This document shows positions 1 to 8,900 of a stretch of DNA of 25,303 nt, in pieces. This DNA is from JAKFWI01 sp050246435 (GTDB taxonomy: Bacteria > Pseudomonadota > Alphaproteobacteria > Caulobacterales > Aquidulcibacteraceae). The stretch covers positions 1-25,303 of the forward strand of contig JBFWWB010000027.1 in the NCBI GenBank assembly GCA_050246435.1, given 5' to 3'. Below the pieces are notes generated by a model. That model was not told the origin of the DNA. It did no database searches and saw only the letters and a program-made list of their open reading frames with translations. The position numbers and the translations under genes are program-made. Each line of letters starts with the position of its first letter. The first letter of the stretch is position 1.

Positions 1-906
1 ACCAGCCGCGGCCAGGCCCTCGCCGGAAGCCACCAGTTTCACCCAGCGCTGACCGCCCTGCTCCGCCAGTTCCGCCTTCACGGTCAGCCCATCAACCGTC
101 GTGAGAGTCTCACGCGCGCGCGGCGGCGCGGCGATCGCCGGCGCGCCGGCCACGTCGCGCGGCTGCAATTGGGCGAGCGCGTCGCCGGTCGTATTGAGGC
201 CCGCGGGCGTCAGCACGAGATAATCGTTGTACGGGGTTTGAAGATGGAAATCGCGCGCATCCGCGCCAGAGCGCGCCAGAGCGTAGCTGGGCCCAGACAC
301 CGGCTCCACCAAGACGCGCGCGATGCGCTCTGGCGCGAGCGCCAACGGCGCGAGATCAAGCCACAGCGCTGGATCCTTGAGCGGCGGAAGATCGCCCTTC
401 ACGGCCCAAGCCTGCGGCTTGTCCGGCTGGCGCGCATAGAGGCCCGCGGGCGCTATGCCGAGCACGAGGTTGGCGAGTAACGCGCCTTGCGCATTCTGCA
501 CCTGCACGAGCACGCCTTCGCCGCCCTTCGCCGGATCGCCAAGTCCCAAACGATCGAGTTTGGCAGGATCACGTGTCATCGGGCGCAGATAGGAAAGACC
601 GGCAAGGCCATCGGTGAATTGCGCAAGGCGCTCGCGCTGTACGGGGAAATCGCTCTTGTCCGGCAAGCTCCAGCCGCGCTGGCCGCGCGCGATGCGATAG
701 GTGGCGTCGCGCGTGGCGATGGTGATGATCGTTGCGTTGGCCGCCTGCTTGGCGAAGTTCGGCAGCACCGGGCCTTGCGCCGCGGGCGGCTTCAGCCGAT
801 CAGCGTCGAAACTCACCACGCCCCAGGAGAGCAGCGCCAGCGCGCCGGCGAACGCCAAATAAAGGCGCGCGCGGCGGCGGCGCACGGCGGCGGGCGCGGC
901 GCTCAT
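1..906 (-). CDS. DUF4340 domain-containing protein (partial, C-terminus beyond the window)
   Basis: The frame is open without a stop from the ATG at 906 to the left window edge, giving 302 codons, so the C-terminus is missing. A short N-terminal membrane anchor (residues about 15-30, LYLAFAGALALLSWGVV) precedes an extracytoplasmic region. The stretch with LGLGDP, LLANLVLG, GLYARQPDKPQAW and DPALWLDL matches the pattern of DUF4340 proteins, which usually sit beside GldG-type ABC auxiliary proteins. Its ATG overlaps the stop of the upstream GldG-like gene by 4 bases (ATGA), so translation is probably coupled. The molecular role of the family is unknown. The likely inference is an envelope-facing accessory of the ABC complex encoded just upstream. 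Confidence 0.85.
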   Translation of the reverse strand, partial: MSAAPAAVRRRRARLYLAFAGALALLSWGVVSFDADRLKPPAAQGPVLPNFAKQAANATIITIATRDATYRIARGQRGWSLPDKSDFPVQRERLAQFTDGLAGLSYLRPMTRDPAKLDRLGLGDPAKGGEGVLVQVQNAQGALLANLVLGIAPAGLYARQPDKPQAWAVKGDLPPLKDPALWLDLAPLALAPERIARVLVEPVSGPSYALARSGADARDFHLQTPYNDYLVLTPAGLNTTGDALAQLQPRDVAGAPAIAAPPRARETLTTVDGLTVKAELAEQGGQRWVKLVASGEGLAAAG

Positions 907-2777
907 GGCCGCAGCTCCGTGCGGCGCTGCCGACGCCACGAAACGTAAAGGCCCGCGCCCGCCACCAGCAGCGGGATCAGCCACGCATTCAGAAAGATGA
1001 GCCGCCCCTGCAGGCGATCGACGTCGCGGCGATAAGCGCGCTCGGTCGCGCGCAGATCGTTGCGCACCTGAAGCACGCGGGCGCGGAAGCGCTCCATCTC
1101 TTCCTTTTCCTGCGCCGTGAGCTCGGCGCCGAGATCGCCTGCGAAAAAGCCGGAGCCGCCGCCGCCGCGTTGCAGCGTTGCGATCCGTGCCTCGCTATCG
1201 GACAGTTCCTGGCGCAGCTTCGCCTGTGTCGCGGCCAAGCGTTGCCCGGCGCGGCGACGCATCGCTTCGATCACGTCGAGCGGCCGCGCCGAAGGCGCCC
1301 GCGAACGCAGCGCGATCAGTGCATCAGCACCGGAAAGCAGATCGAGCGCGTTGAGCACGAACGCCGCGTTGTCCGCGAAAGGCGTCCGCTCGGCGCCAAC
1401 GTAAAATCCGTCATTCAGGAAATCCACGTCCGCAACGACCACAATCTCTCCAGGCCGGGCGGAGCGCGCTAGGTGGTCAGCGCGCGAACCGACCGACGGC
1501 GGCGCCTGCGCACCGAATGCGCTTTGCGTTTGGCCGCTGATCCGCACCGCCAAGGTGTGCGCCTCCCCCGAGGGGCGGAAACGCTCGGACATCGCCGCCG
1601 GCGACGGCCGCGCCAGCGCATCGCCCGCGGGAATGCGCATGGTCGACCGGCTGGAACGGATCAACGCGCGCGCGGTGACGCCATCGGTCGCACGCACGGC
1701 GATGGCGCCGGGCGCTGCAAAATTGACCTGCCGGTTGAGTGAAGCGGTGATGAGATCATCGCGCGCCATCTGATCGGCCGGGGCGGAGAAATACAGAGGT
1801 TGTGCGGCGACTGCCGGCCTGCCGGCGGCGTCTGGCGTTTCCACTTTCAGTGCGCGTTCGGCATCGGCGATCACATCGTGGGAGACATCGACGCCCCAGG
1901 GCCTGAGCACGCCGCTTAAATCCGCCGCCGGCGCGACGATCGGCGGCGCACCGAAGGGCGAGGCCGCGCCTTCGTCCCATCCGACCGCGGCGGGATCGAG
2001 CGCGATGAAGGCGCGTCCGCGACGCATCAGAAATTGGTCCACGGCGTACGCTTGCGCCTCGCTAAGCGGCCAGGGCTGCAGGATGGCCAGCACGCTGGCT
2101 TGCGGCGGAATCGTAGAGAAGTCTCGTGGCAGAATTTCAATCTCGGCGGAGCGCGCGAGCTCGGTAAGGAACAGCGGCGCACCGCCGGCGCCGTCTTGAT
2201 CGCGGGCGGCAGAGAGGTCGAGCGGCAATGTCGAGATGATGGCGACGTTCAGTTTGCGCGGCGACTCCAGCTCCGCGATGACGCGCGTGATATCGTATTC
2301 CAGGAACGCCTCGCGCTCTGGCGACAAAACCGGAATCGCGCGGCGCTCATCCACTGCGTTCGCACCGACCAGGCCGAGATAAACCGGCTCGCCATTCTCT
2401 GCTGCATTGGCGGAGCGCACGCCCGCAGCGACGGCTGCATCTTCGGCTTCGCTGAAGCGCACAGGATCAATCTCATGAATGCGGATCAGACCATGTGAGC
2501 GCCCGGCGAACGAATGCAGCATTTCCCGCACGCGCGACGCATACGCCCGCACTGTGGGGTAGCGCGCCCCCGCCTCACGCGAATAGTAGAGCGTGAGATC
2601 GACTGGCTCGGCGAGACCGCCCAGAATCTCCCGCGTACTCGGACTCAGCGAGTAGAGGTGATCGGCGGTTAGGTCGATGCGCAAGCCGCGCAGCACGACG
2701 TTGGCGAGCGCGTTCGCGGCGAGGAACACCGAAACCAGGATCGCGGCGACGAACAGCGCGAAGCGGCGCGGGCTCAT
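903..2777 (-). CDS. GldG-like ABC transporter auxiliary protein
   Basis: The product has 624 residues. It is an ABC-type auxiliary component of the GldG family: one N-terminal membrane segment (about residues 6-27), a large periplasmic region, a helical coiled-coil-like stretch near the C-terminus, and a last membrane segment (FLNAWLIPLLVAGAGLYVSW) followed by a basic tail. The frame extends upstream to 2825, but that would overlap the permease gene. The Met at 2777 lies 4 bases after the permease stop with a GGGGAAG-like site upstream, so I prefer it. In Bacteroidetes the relatives act in gliding motility; in Proteobacteria the substrate is unknown. The order ATPase-permease-GldG-DUF4340, with overlapping or nearly touching genes, argues for one complex. 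Confidence 0.88.
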   Translation of the reverse strand: MSPRRFALFVAAILVSVFLAANALANVVLRGLRIDLTADHLYSLSPSTREILGGLAEPVDLTLYYSREAGARYPTVRAYASRVREMLHSFAGRSHGLIRIHEIDPVRFSEAEDAAVAAGVRSANAAENGEPVYLGLVGANAVDERRAIPVLSPEREAFLEYDITRVIAELESPRKLNVAIISTLPLDLSAARDQDGAGGAPLFLTELARSAEIEILPRDFSTIPPQASVLAILQPWPLSEAQAYAVDQFLMRRGRAFIALDPAAVGWDEGAASPFGAPPIVAPAADLSGVLRPWGVDVSHDVIADAERALKVETPDAAGRPAVAAQPLYFSAPADQMARDDLITASLNRQVNFAAPGAIAVRATDGVTARALIRSSRSTMRIPAGDALARPSPAAMSERFRPSGEAHTLAVRISGQTQSAFGAQAPPSVGSRADHLARSARPGEIVVVADVDFLNDGFYVGAERTPFADNAAFVLNALDLLSGADALIALRSRAPSARPLDVIEAMRRRAGQRLAATQAKLRQELSDSEARIATLQRGGGGSGFFAGDLGAELTAQEKEEMERFRARVLQVRNDLRATERAYRRDVDRLQGRLIFLNAWLIPLLVAGAGLYVSWRRQRRTELRP

Positions 2778-2781
2778 AGGT

Positions 2782-3516
2782 TTAGCTTCCCCGCCTGGCG
2801 TCGACCGCAAGGATCGTGAAGCCAAGGAACAGGCCGATCAGCGAAAGGAAATAGAAGATCGCACGCGCTTCGATGACGCCGTGCTGGGCGGCGTCGAAAT
2901 GCTGCAGCACGGAGAGATTGGCGATCATGTCCGCGCCTTCCGCACCGAAAGCCTGGCGCGCGAAATCGAGGACCAGCGGCGAGCCCGCCGCAGTGAAGAG
3001 AAACGCAACCAGTACGGCGAGCACGAACGCCGCTACCTGCGCCTTGGTGAGCGCCGACATCGCCGAGCCGATCGCCAGATAGCCCCCGGCCATCAACAGG
3101 CTCGCCAGATAGGCAGCGACTATGGCGCCGTTATCGGGATGGCCGAGTGCGTTGACCGTGATCCACAGCGGCACGGTGAGCGCGAGCGCCACGCCCGCCG
3201 CCGCCCACGCCGCGAGAAATTTGCCGAGCACCAGCGCCCATGTCGGCGCCGGCAAGGTGAGCAAGGTCTCGATCACGCCGGAGCGCGCGTCTTCCGCCCA
3301 CAAGCGCATGGAAATCGCCGGTAGGAACACCACGAACAGCCACGGATGGTAGTAGAAGAAGGCCTGCAGATCGGCGCGGCCCAGATCGAAGAAACGCCCC
3401 GCTTGAAAGGTGAAGAGATTGAGCGCGAACAGAAACACGGCGACAAACACGTACGCCGTAGGCGTCGTGAGATAGGCGAACGCTTCACGGCGGAAGATCG
3501 CCAGCACGGTCTTCAC
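2782..3516 (-). CDS. ABC-2 type (GldF-like) transporter permease
   Basis: The product has 244 residues and about six hydrophobic segments. It starts MKTVLAIFRREAFAYLTTP and ends in a membrane segment followed by VDARRGS. The phrases FRREAFAYLTTPTAYVF, MRLWAEDARSGVIETLLTLP and LGKFLAAW are typical of ABC-2 permeases of the GldF/NosY type. The start codon is GTG at 3516, which overlaps the TGA of the ATPase gene (GTGA, 4 bases), indicating translational coupling. It should form the membrane channel for the ATPase at 3513-4238. The substrate is not known. Confidence 0.9.
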   Translation of the reverse strand: MKTVLAIFRREAFAYLTTPTAYVFVAVFLFALNLFTFQAGRFFDLGRADLQAFFYYHPWLFVVFLPAISMRLWAEDARSGVIETLLTLPAPTWALVLGKFLAAWAAAGVALALTVPLWITVNALGHPDNGAIVAAYLASLLMAGGYLAIGSAMSALTKAQVAAFVLAVLVAFLFTAAGSPLVLDFARQAFGAEGADMIANLSVLQHFDAAQHGVIEARAIFYFLSLIGLFLGFTILAVDARRGS

Positions 3517-4238
3517 GCAGCAGCCTCACCCTGCGTTAGCGCCTGGAATGCGCGTTCCAGATCGCCACCGTGGGCGGCGGCGATCGCCGCTGGCGCATCG
3601 TCCGCCACAATGCGCCCCTTGTCGATCACAATGGCGCGCGTGCAGACGGCCTCCACCTCCTCCAGGCTGTGTGTGGAGATGAGCACCGCGCGCTCTGCAC
3701 CGAGGCGCTGGATCAGCGCGCGCACATTGCCGCGCTGGTTGGGATCGAGTCCGTCCGTCGGCTCATCGAGCACAAGCAGCAGCGGATCGTGAATCAGTGC
3801 GGCGGCGAGCCCAACGCGGCGGCGATAACCTTTCGACAGCGTCTCGATTGGCCGGCCGATCGCATCCCCCACACTGGCGTCCTGCGCCGCGCGCAGGACG
3901 GGTGCGCGCGATGCCCTCGGATCGAGCCCGCGTGTCTCGGCGACGAAGCGCAGATACGAAAACGGCGTCATTTCCTCGTAAAGCGGATTGCCTTCGGGGA
4001 GATAGCCGATGCGCTCCTGCGCGCGGGCGCGATCCTGCGCGACATCGAGGCCGAACACCCGCACACTTCCTTCGTCGGGCTCTAGATAACCGGTGATGAG
4101 ACGCATCGTCGTCGTCTTGCCGGCGCCGTTCGGGCCCAGCAGCGCGACGATCTCGCCAACCTCGATCTGAAAGCGCAGCTCCGATACCGCCGCGCGGCTG
4201 CCGAAGCGCTTCGTCAAGCCTTCAACCTGCAGCACCAT
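3513..4238 (-). CDS. ABC transporter ATP-binding protein (GldA/NosF-like)
   Basis: The product has 241 residues and is a single nucleotide-binding domain. Visible motifs: Walker A GPNGAGKTT (35-43), a Q-loop region reading YLPEGNPLY (79-87) with Glu in place of Gln as in many ABC-2 importers/exporters of this class, signature LSKGYRRR (134-141), Walker B LLVLDEPTDGLD (154-165) and the switch His in STHS (H190). The open frame reaches 4313, but homology begins at MVLQVEGLTKRFG, so the ATG at 4238 is chosen. It is the first gene of the minus-strand operon with the permease, GldG-like and DUF4340 genes. It powers the complex; the direction of transport cannot be told from sequence. Confidence 0.92.
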   Translation of the reverse strand: MVLQVEGLTKRFGSRAAVSELRFQIEVGEIVALLGPNGAGKTTTMRLITGYLEPDEGSVRVFGLDVAQDRARAQERIGYLPEGNPLYEEMTPFSYLRFVAETRGLDPRASRAPVLRAAQDASVGDAIGRPIETLSKGYRRRVGLAAALIHDPLLLVLDEPTDGLDPNQRGNVRALIQRLGAERAVLISTHSLEEVEAVCTRAIVIDKGRIVADDAPAAIAAAHGGDLERAFQALTQGEAAA

Positions 4239-4583
4239 CGTGGCCTCCGAGCCGCGCCTTACTACGCTGCGGCCCGCGCGATTTGAAGCTGCGCGCGGCA
4301 TCCGCGCGCGCAAGCGTCGCGACCGGATAACTCCGCTGCGGCGGCGTTTTCTGGCGCTGAATTTTAAGAGGGAGCGCCGGTCGGTCGGATTGTCACCGGA
4401 ACCCAGGGGGCTGGGGGGGCTGATGGAATCTGGGAACCGCGACTTTGTCCGACCGACCGGACGAGGGCACCATCCTTCGTCAATGGGGCGGGCGCAAGAC
4501 TTAAATAAGAAAATTTGCAGACGCCGACAGTTTTAGTTTGTTCATCGCTTTTCGACTTGCGCGAGCAGCGGTACGATTTCCAC
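4239..4583. other. Gene-free divergent region with inverted-repeat element
   Basis: This 345-base gap lies between the start of the ABC operon (-) and the DUF2794 gene (+), so promoters for both should lie here. Two short frames in the gap show no recognisable protein and no family-like conservation pattern. It contains a perfect 13-bp inverted repeat (entered separately) and, nearer the DUF2794 gene, an AT-richer patch around 4498-4555 (TTAAATAAGAAAATTTG), which is the likeliest place for the plus-strand promoter. No clear -35/-10 pair could be assigned. Confidence 0.6.
4377..4460. repeat. Perfect 13-bp inverted repeat enclosing a G-rich core
   Basis: CCGGTCGGTCGGA at 4377-4389 is repeated exactly in inverse at 4448-4460 (TCCGACCGACCGG). 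The 58 bases between them hold runs of five and seven G (about 4405-4419) and an inner CCCAG/CTGGG pair. Each arm is itself a tandem of CGGT-like units. No T-tract follows on either strand, so it is not an intrinsic terminator. It may be a structured non-coding RNA, a pair of operator sites, or a dispersed intergenic repeat; the sequence alone does not decide. Confidence 0.5.
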
Positions 4584-4922
4584 ATGAAATCCACAGAACG
4601 CGCAGCAAGTGTGAGCAAATCGACGGTTTTCTTTGATCGTCACGAACTGCGCGCAATCCTTACACTTTACGGCAAGATGGTGGCGGCAGGCGAATGGCGA
4701 GACTATGCGATGGATGCGCTGTCGGATCGGGCTGTGTTCTCGATCTTCCGTCGCACCAGTGAAGCGCCGCTCTACCAAGTGGAAAAGCGCCCGCAAGAGG
4801 CGCGACGCCAAGGTCTCTATGCGGTGGTGACGCCGGCCGGCTTCGTGCTGCGCCGCGGGCACGAATTGGGGCGCGTGCTAGAAGTGCTGGAGCCGCGGCG
4901 CATGCGCGTGGTCGAGCTGTAG
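4584..4922 (+). CDS. DUF2794 family protein
   Basis: The product has 112 residues. The central block (FFDRHELRAILTLYGKMV, GEWRDYAMD, AVFSIFRRTSEAPLYQVEK, GLYAVVTPAGFVLRRGHEL) is the DUF2794 pattern, a small cytoplasmic protein widespread in Alphaproteobacteria with no established function. An upstream Met at 4515 exists in frame, but conservation begins near residue 15 of the shorter form, so the ATG at 4584 is chosen. It is a single-gene unit, convergent with the Bax1 gene. Confidence 0.87.
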   Translation: MKSTERAASVSKSTVFFDRHELRAILTLYGKMVAAGEWRDYAMDALSDRAVFSIFRRTSEAPLYQVEKRPQEARRQGLYAVVTPAGFVLRRGHELGRVLEVLEPRRMRVVEL

Positions 4923-4945
4923 AACGAGCCGCGTCCGGCGCAACG

Positions 4946-4976
4946 AAAAACGCCCCGGCCTTCCAGCCGGGGCGTT
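4946..4976 (-). terminator. Intrinsic terminator for the Bax1 gene, possibly bidirectional
   Basis: AACGCCCCGGC (4949-4959) and GCCGGGGCGTT (4966-4976) form a perfect 11-bp stem with a 6-base loop. On the minus strand the stem runs into five T residues (complement of 4946-4950). It lies just after the Bax1 stop, and also 26 bases after the convergent DUF2794 stop, so it may serve both genes although the plus-strand T-tract is weak. Confidence 0.85.
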
Positions 4977-4999
4977 CGTATTGAGGCGCTCGCCTGCCC

Positions 5000-5737
5000 T
5001 TAGTTACGGTTGCCGCCGAAGAGGCGCAGCAGCATCAGGAACAGGTTGATGAAGTTCAGATAGAGGCTCAGCGCGCCATACGACGTCGCCACCGCCATCG
5101 AGCGCTGATCGCCCTGCAGCTCGTAATATTGGAACTTCAGGCGCTGCGTGTCATAGGCGATCAGGCCAGCGAAGATACCCACGCCGGCAAGCGAGATCAC
5201 GAAGCCCAGCGGGCTCGATTTCAGGAACATGTTCACCAGGCTGGCGATGATCAAGCCAAACAGGCCCATGATCAGGAAGCTGCCGAAACCGGTGAGATCC
5301 TTCTTCGTCGTGTAGCCCCACAACGAAAGCGCGCCGAACGCACCAGCCGTGGTGAGGAACGCCTTCGCCACATCCGCCATGCCTTCGCGGCTGCCCATGT
5401 ATTGCATCAGGATGCCGCCGAGGCTCACGCCGATCAGCGACACCACCGACCAATAGATCACACCCGCCGCCGTGGGCGACGGGTTCTTCATCGCGAAGGA
5501 CGAAATCAGCAGGATCGCCAACGGGCCGAACATCACCACGAAGGCGAGCGGCGTGCCGAAGACGAGCTGGAACAGCGGCGGATAGCTCATGACCGCGAAG
5601 GCCAAGGCGCCCGAAAGGCCCAAACCCAGCGCCATCTTGTTGTAGACGCCGAGCATAAAGCTCCGCAGGCCCGCATCGACGGCCATATCGGCCCGGCCCG
5701 CCGGTACGGCGCCAGCCTGCCGCAAATAGTCGTTCAT
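5000..5737 (-). CDS. Bax inhibitor-1/YccA family membrane protein
   Basis: The product has 245 residues with about seven hydrophobic segments after a hydrophilic N-terminus (MNDYLRQAG). The GVYNKMALGLGLSGALAF opening and the C-terminal LIAYDTQRLKFQYYE followed by LSLYLNFINLFLMLLRLFG are hallmarks of the Bax inhibitor-1 family (YbhL/YccA-like) of the inner membrane; the conserved C-terminal Asp of the family is visible in IAYDTQ. The start at 5737 is supported by a GGAGG site 8 bases upstream; a longer frame to 5776 lacks such support. Family members are linked to membrane stress and FtsH-type proteolysis or calcium leak, but the role here is inferred only. Confidence 0.93.
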   Translation of the reverse strand: MNDYLRQAGAVPAGRADMAVDAGLRSFMLGVYNKMALGLGLSGALAFAVMSYPPLFQLVFGTPLAFVVMFGPLAILLISSFAMKNPSPTAAGVIYWSVVSLIGVSLGGILMQYMGSREGMADVAKAFLTTAGAFGALSLWGYTTKKDLTGFGSFLIMGLFGLIIASLVNMFLKSSPLGFVISLAGVGIFAGLIAYDTQRLKFQYYELQGDQRSMAVATSYGALSLYLNFINLFLMLLRLFGGNRN

Positions 5738-5952
5738 AAGACCAACCTCCAAGGCCCCAGAACGGGGGCCAAGCATGCCGAAAATATGGTCGACCCGCCC
5801 GTTTTTCGCAAGGCAGGGGTGCTCAAACCTGCGTTACAGCACGGTTTTTTCCTCCGCGCGCCCGGCTGGAAGGCCCGCGCGCAGGCTGCCGCTTCCCGCC
5901 GGGCCGGCGGGAGCTATAAAGTGCCTGTTGCCGATGGCGATTCGGAGGCCCC
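5738..5952. promoter_or_regulatory. Divergent promoter region, Bax1 / PBP1
   Basis: This 215-base divergent gap holds a 7-bp hairpin (TCCCGCC 5894-5900 with GGCGGGA 5906-5912) and a TATAAA at 5915-5920 that could be a -10 element for the PBP gene. I could not assign a convincing -35. There is a GGAGG ribosome site at 5944-5948. The assignment is tentative. Confidence 0.3.
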
Positions 5953-8900
5953 GTGGCTGAGCCGCAGGATCCAAAACCGCCGCCGCAACAGGGGAATCCG
6001 GAAGAAACCGCCCACAGCCCCGCAACGGGCGCCGGCGCGCCCGGCTCTCCCTCGCCCGGCGACGATCAGGACGACGCCGAGAAGGCGGCCGCCGCCGCAG
6101 CGGAAGCCGCTGGCGAGGCGCGTGAGGCGGAGCCCGAGGCGGAATCCTGGGGCCTCGACCCCTCATTGATCCTTTCGGTCGGCAACGATCCACCGGCGGC
6201 ACAACGCGTAGCCGAAGAGGCGGCGTTCCCCGCTTCCAGCGAACCGCTGACTGAGCCAAGGCCCGAAGCGACCCTAGAATTCGACACAAAACACGGCGCT
6301 GAGCCCGCCCCGCTTGAAGCCGCCGAAGCGGCGCCCGCGACGCCGGAGCCCGCGCCTGAGCCACCGCCTGCGCCGGAAATTACCGCGCAGACGGAGCCGG
6401 AAGGCGACGCTGAACCACTCTCCGCCGAATCAGCGCCGGCTGAAGCAGAAGTACTTATGGTCGTGGAAGATACGGCGGAGTTGGCCGCGCCCGAAACGCC
6501 GCCTGAGACCGCGGCTGCGCTGTCCGGCCCCGCGCCGTCCGAGCCCGAGCCGGAACCCAGCGAGCCGGAACCTGCGCACGCCGAGGCCTCCACCTCGCCC
6601 GCGCCCCACGAGTCCGAGCCGCTCGAGCCTGCCGCCTCCACGCCGAACGCCGCCCACGAAGAGCCGGCGGACACCGAATTGTTCGAGTCCGACGCCACCG
6701 CCGCGGACGACGCCGAGACGCAGGAAGAAACGGCGGACGCCTCGGCCGAGCTATTCATGGCGGCGTCGGAAGAGCAGCCGGGTCAGCCCGACGAACTGGA
6801 AGCACTGGCTGAGCCTGAGCCAACCGAAGCCGCTCCCGCACCGACGCCAGACCCCGAGCCTGTCGAGCCGGATGCGATGCCCGTCGCCGTCACGGAGCAT
6901 GCCGCGCCTTCGCAAGAAGAAGCGCCCCACGAAGAGCCCATTCTGGTCGCCGCGTCCATGGCGCCGCCGGCTCCGCCTGCTGACGAGATCGTTGTCAGCC
7001 CGCTGAAGCCGGAAAGCGAAGAGCCGCCGCCAGAAAAGCCCGCGGGGGGCGGCGGGGCCGGCGCGGCCGTGCAGGCTGCGCTCACAGCGTTTTTCGCGAA
7101 GCTCGCAGCCCAGATCGACCGCCTGCGCGCGCTGAAGCTGCCGGGCCCGCGTGTCGACCGGCCCGAACGCCCAGGCGTCGATTGGGAGAAGCTGCGCCCA
7201 AAGCTCACGTTCAGGGCGCGTCCGCCGAGCTTCAAACGCATCCTCATCCTCAGCGGCTGGATGATGGCGGCGTTCGTCGCAGTGATCGTGGGCTTCTTCT
7301 TCTACGTCACCTGGGACATGCCCTCCACGCGCTCGCTGTGGACAGCGGACAATAGCCCCAGCCTCACCTTCGTCGACCGGCATGGCCGCGTAATCATTCG
7401 CGAGGGCGCTGAGAATGCGCCGCCCGTCGATCTCTCGAAGCTGAAGCGCTATGTGCCGGAAGCGATCATCGCGATCGAGGACCGCCGCTTCTACGATCAT
7501 TTCGGGATCGACGTTTCCGGCCTCACGCGCGCGCTGGCGACCAACCTCAAGGCGGGTCACGTCGTGCAAGGCGGCTCGACGATCACGCAGCAGCTGGCGA
7601 AGAATCTCTTCCTGAAGAACGAGCGCACGTTCCGCCGCAAGGCGCAGGAAATCGCGCTGGCGCTTTGGCTGGAAAGCCAGTTCAGCAAACGGGAAATCCT
7701 CGCGCTCTATATGAGCCGCGTGTATTTCGGCGCCGGCGCCTACGGCATCCAGGCCGCGGCCGAACGCTATTTCGACAAGCCCGCCAAAGACCTCACGCTC
7801 GCGGAGGCCGCCCTCCTTGCGGGCCTTGTGAAGGCGCCGTCGAAACTCAATCCGGCGGCGCAGGACACCGCCGCGAAAAACCGCGCCAAGATCGTGCTAG
7901 ACGAGATGCTTGCCGCCGGCTTCATCACGTCGAAACAGCGCGACGAAGCGCTGCGCGCGCCGCTTTCGATCAGCCGCACGAACCCGAACGGCAATCTCGG
8001 CTATTTCCGCAATTGGATCGATCCGCAGCTCACGCAAATCCTTGGCGATCAGCGCGACGATTTTATCGTCGAGACGACGCTCGACCTCGAGGCGCAGCGC
8101 GCCGGCGAACAATCGATCGACACGGTGATCGCGCGCGAATCCGAAGTGCGCCACGTGACGCAGGCAGCCCTGCTCGGCATGGATTCCACCGGCGGCGTCA
8201 CCGCTATGATCGGCGGCCTCGGCTACGGCAAGGGCGAAGGCCAGAGCGAATTCAACCGCACCACCCAATCGCTGCGCGCGCCGGGATCGTCGTTCAAATA
8301 CTTCATCTATCTGGCGGCGATGGCGAAGGGCTACACGCCCTGGATGATCCGTGTCGACGAGCCGGTGACGATCGGCGATTGGTCTCCCGGAAATTACGAA
8401 GACAAATATTATGGCGCGGTGACGTTGGCGACGGCCTACGCCAAGTCGCTCAACATGGTGGCGATCCGCTTGGCGAATGAAGTGGGCGGCGACGCGGTGA
8501 TTGACGCCGCCCACAAGCTGGGCGTCGGCAAGAATCTCGCCAACTACCGCTCTCTCGCGCTCGGCGCGCAAGGCATGACCTTAATGGAGATGGTGACCGG
8601 CTACGGTGCGATGGCCAGCGGCGGCGTGCGCTTGCAACCGCACGGCATCGAACGCGTGCGGCGCTCCAACGGGCAAGTGCTATGGCAGCGCCGCGCGCCG
8701 CCGGCGGAACACGTGATCGACGACCGCACGCTGCGTATGATGAATCTGCTCGGCCAAAGCGTCGTGCAGTACGGCACCGGCACGCGCGCGCAGCTGCCGG
8801 GCCGCCAGACGGCGGGAAAAACCGGCACGTCGAACGATTATCGCGACGCCTGGTTCATCGGCTACACGCCCGGCATGGTGGCGGGCGTGTGGGTCGGCAA

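Noticed and set aside
5129..6169. 346-residue plus-strand frame opposite Bax1 running into the PBP gene
   Set aside because: It is an antisense shadow with Arg/His/Gln-rich translation, and it overlaps a gene with clear membrane segments and a ribosome site.
6066..6758. 230-residue minus-strand frame opposite the PBP tail
   Set aside because: It is a Ser/Gly/Ala low-complexity shadow of the acidic Pro/Glu/Ala coding region; the plus strand has full PBP motifs.
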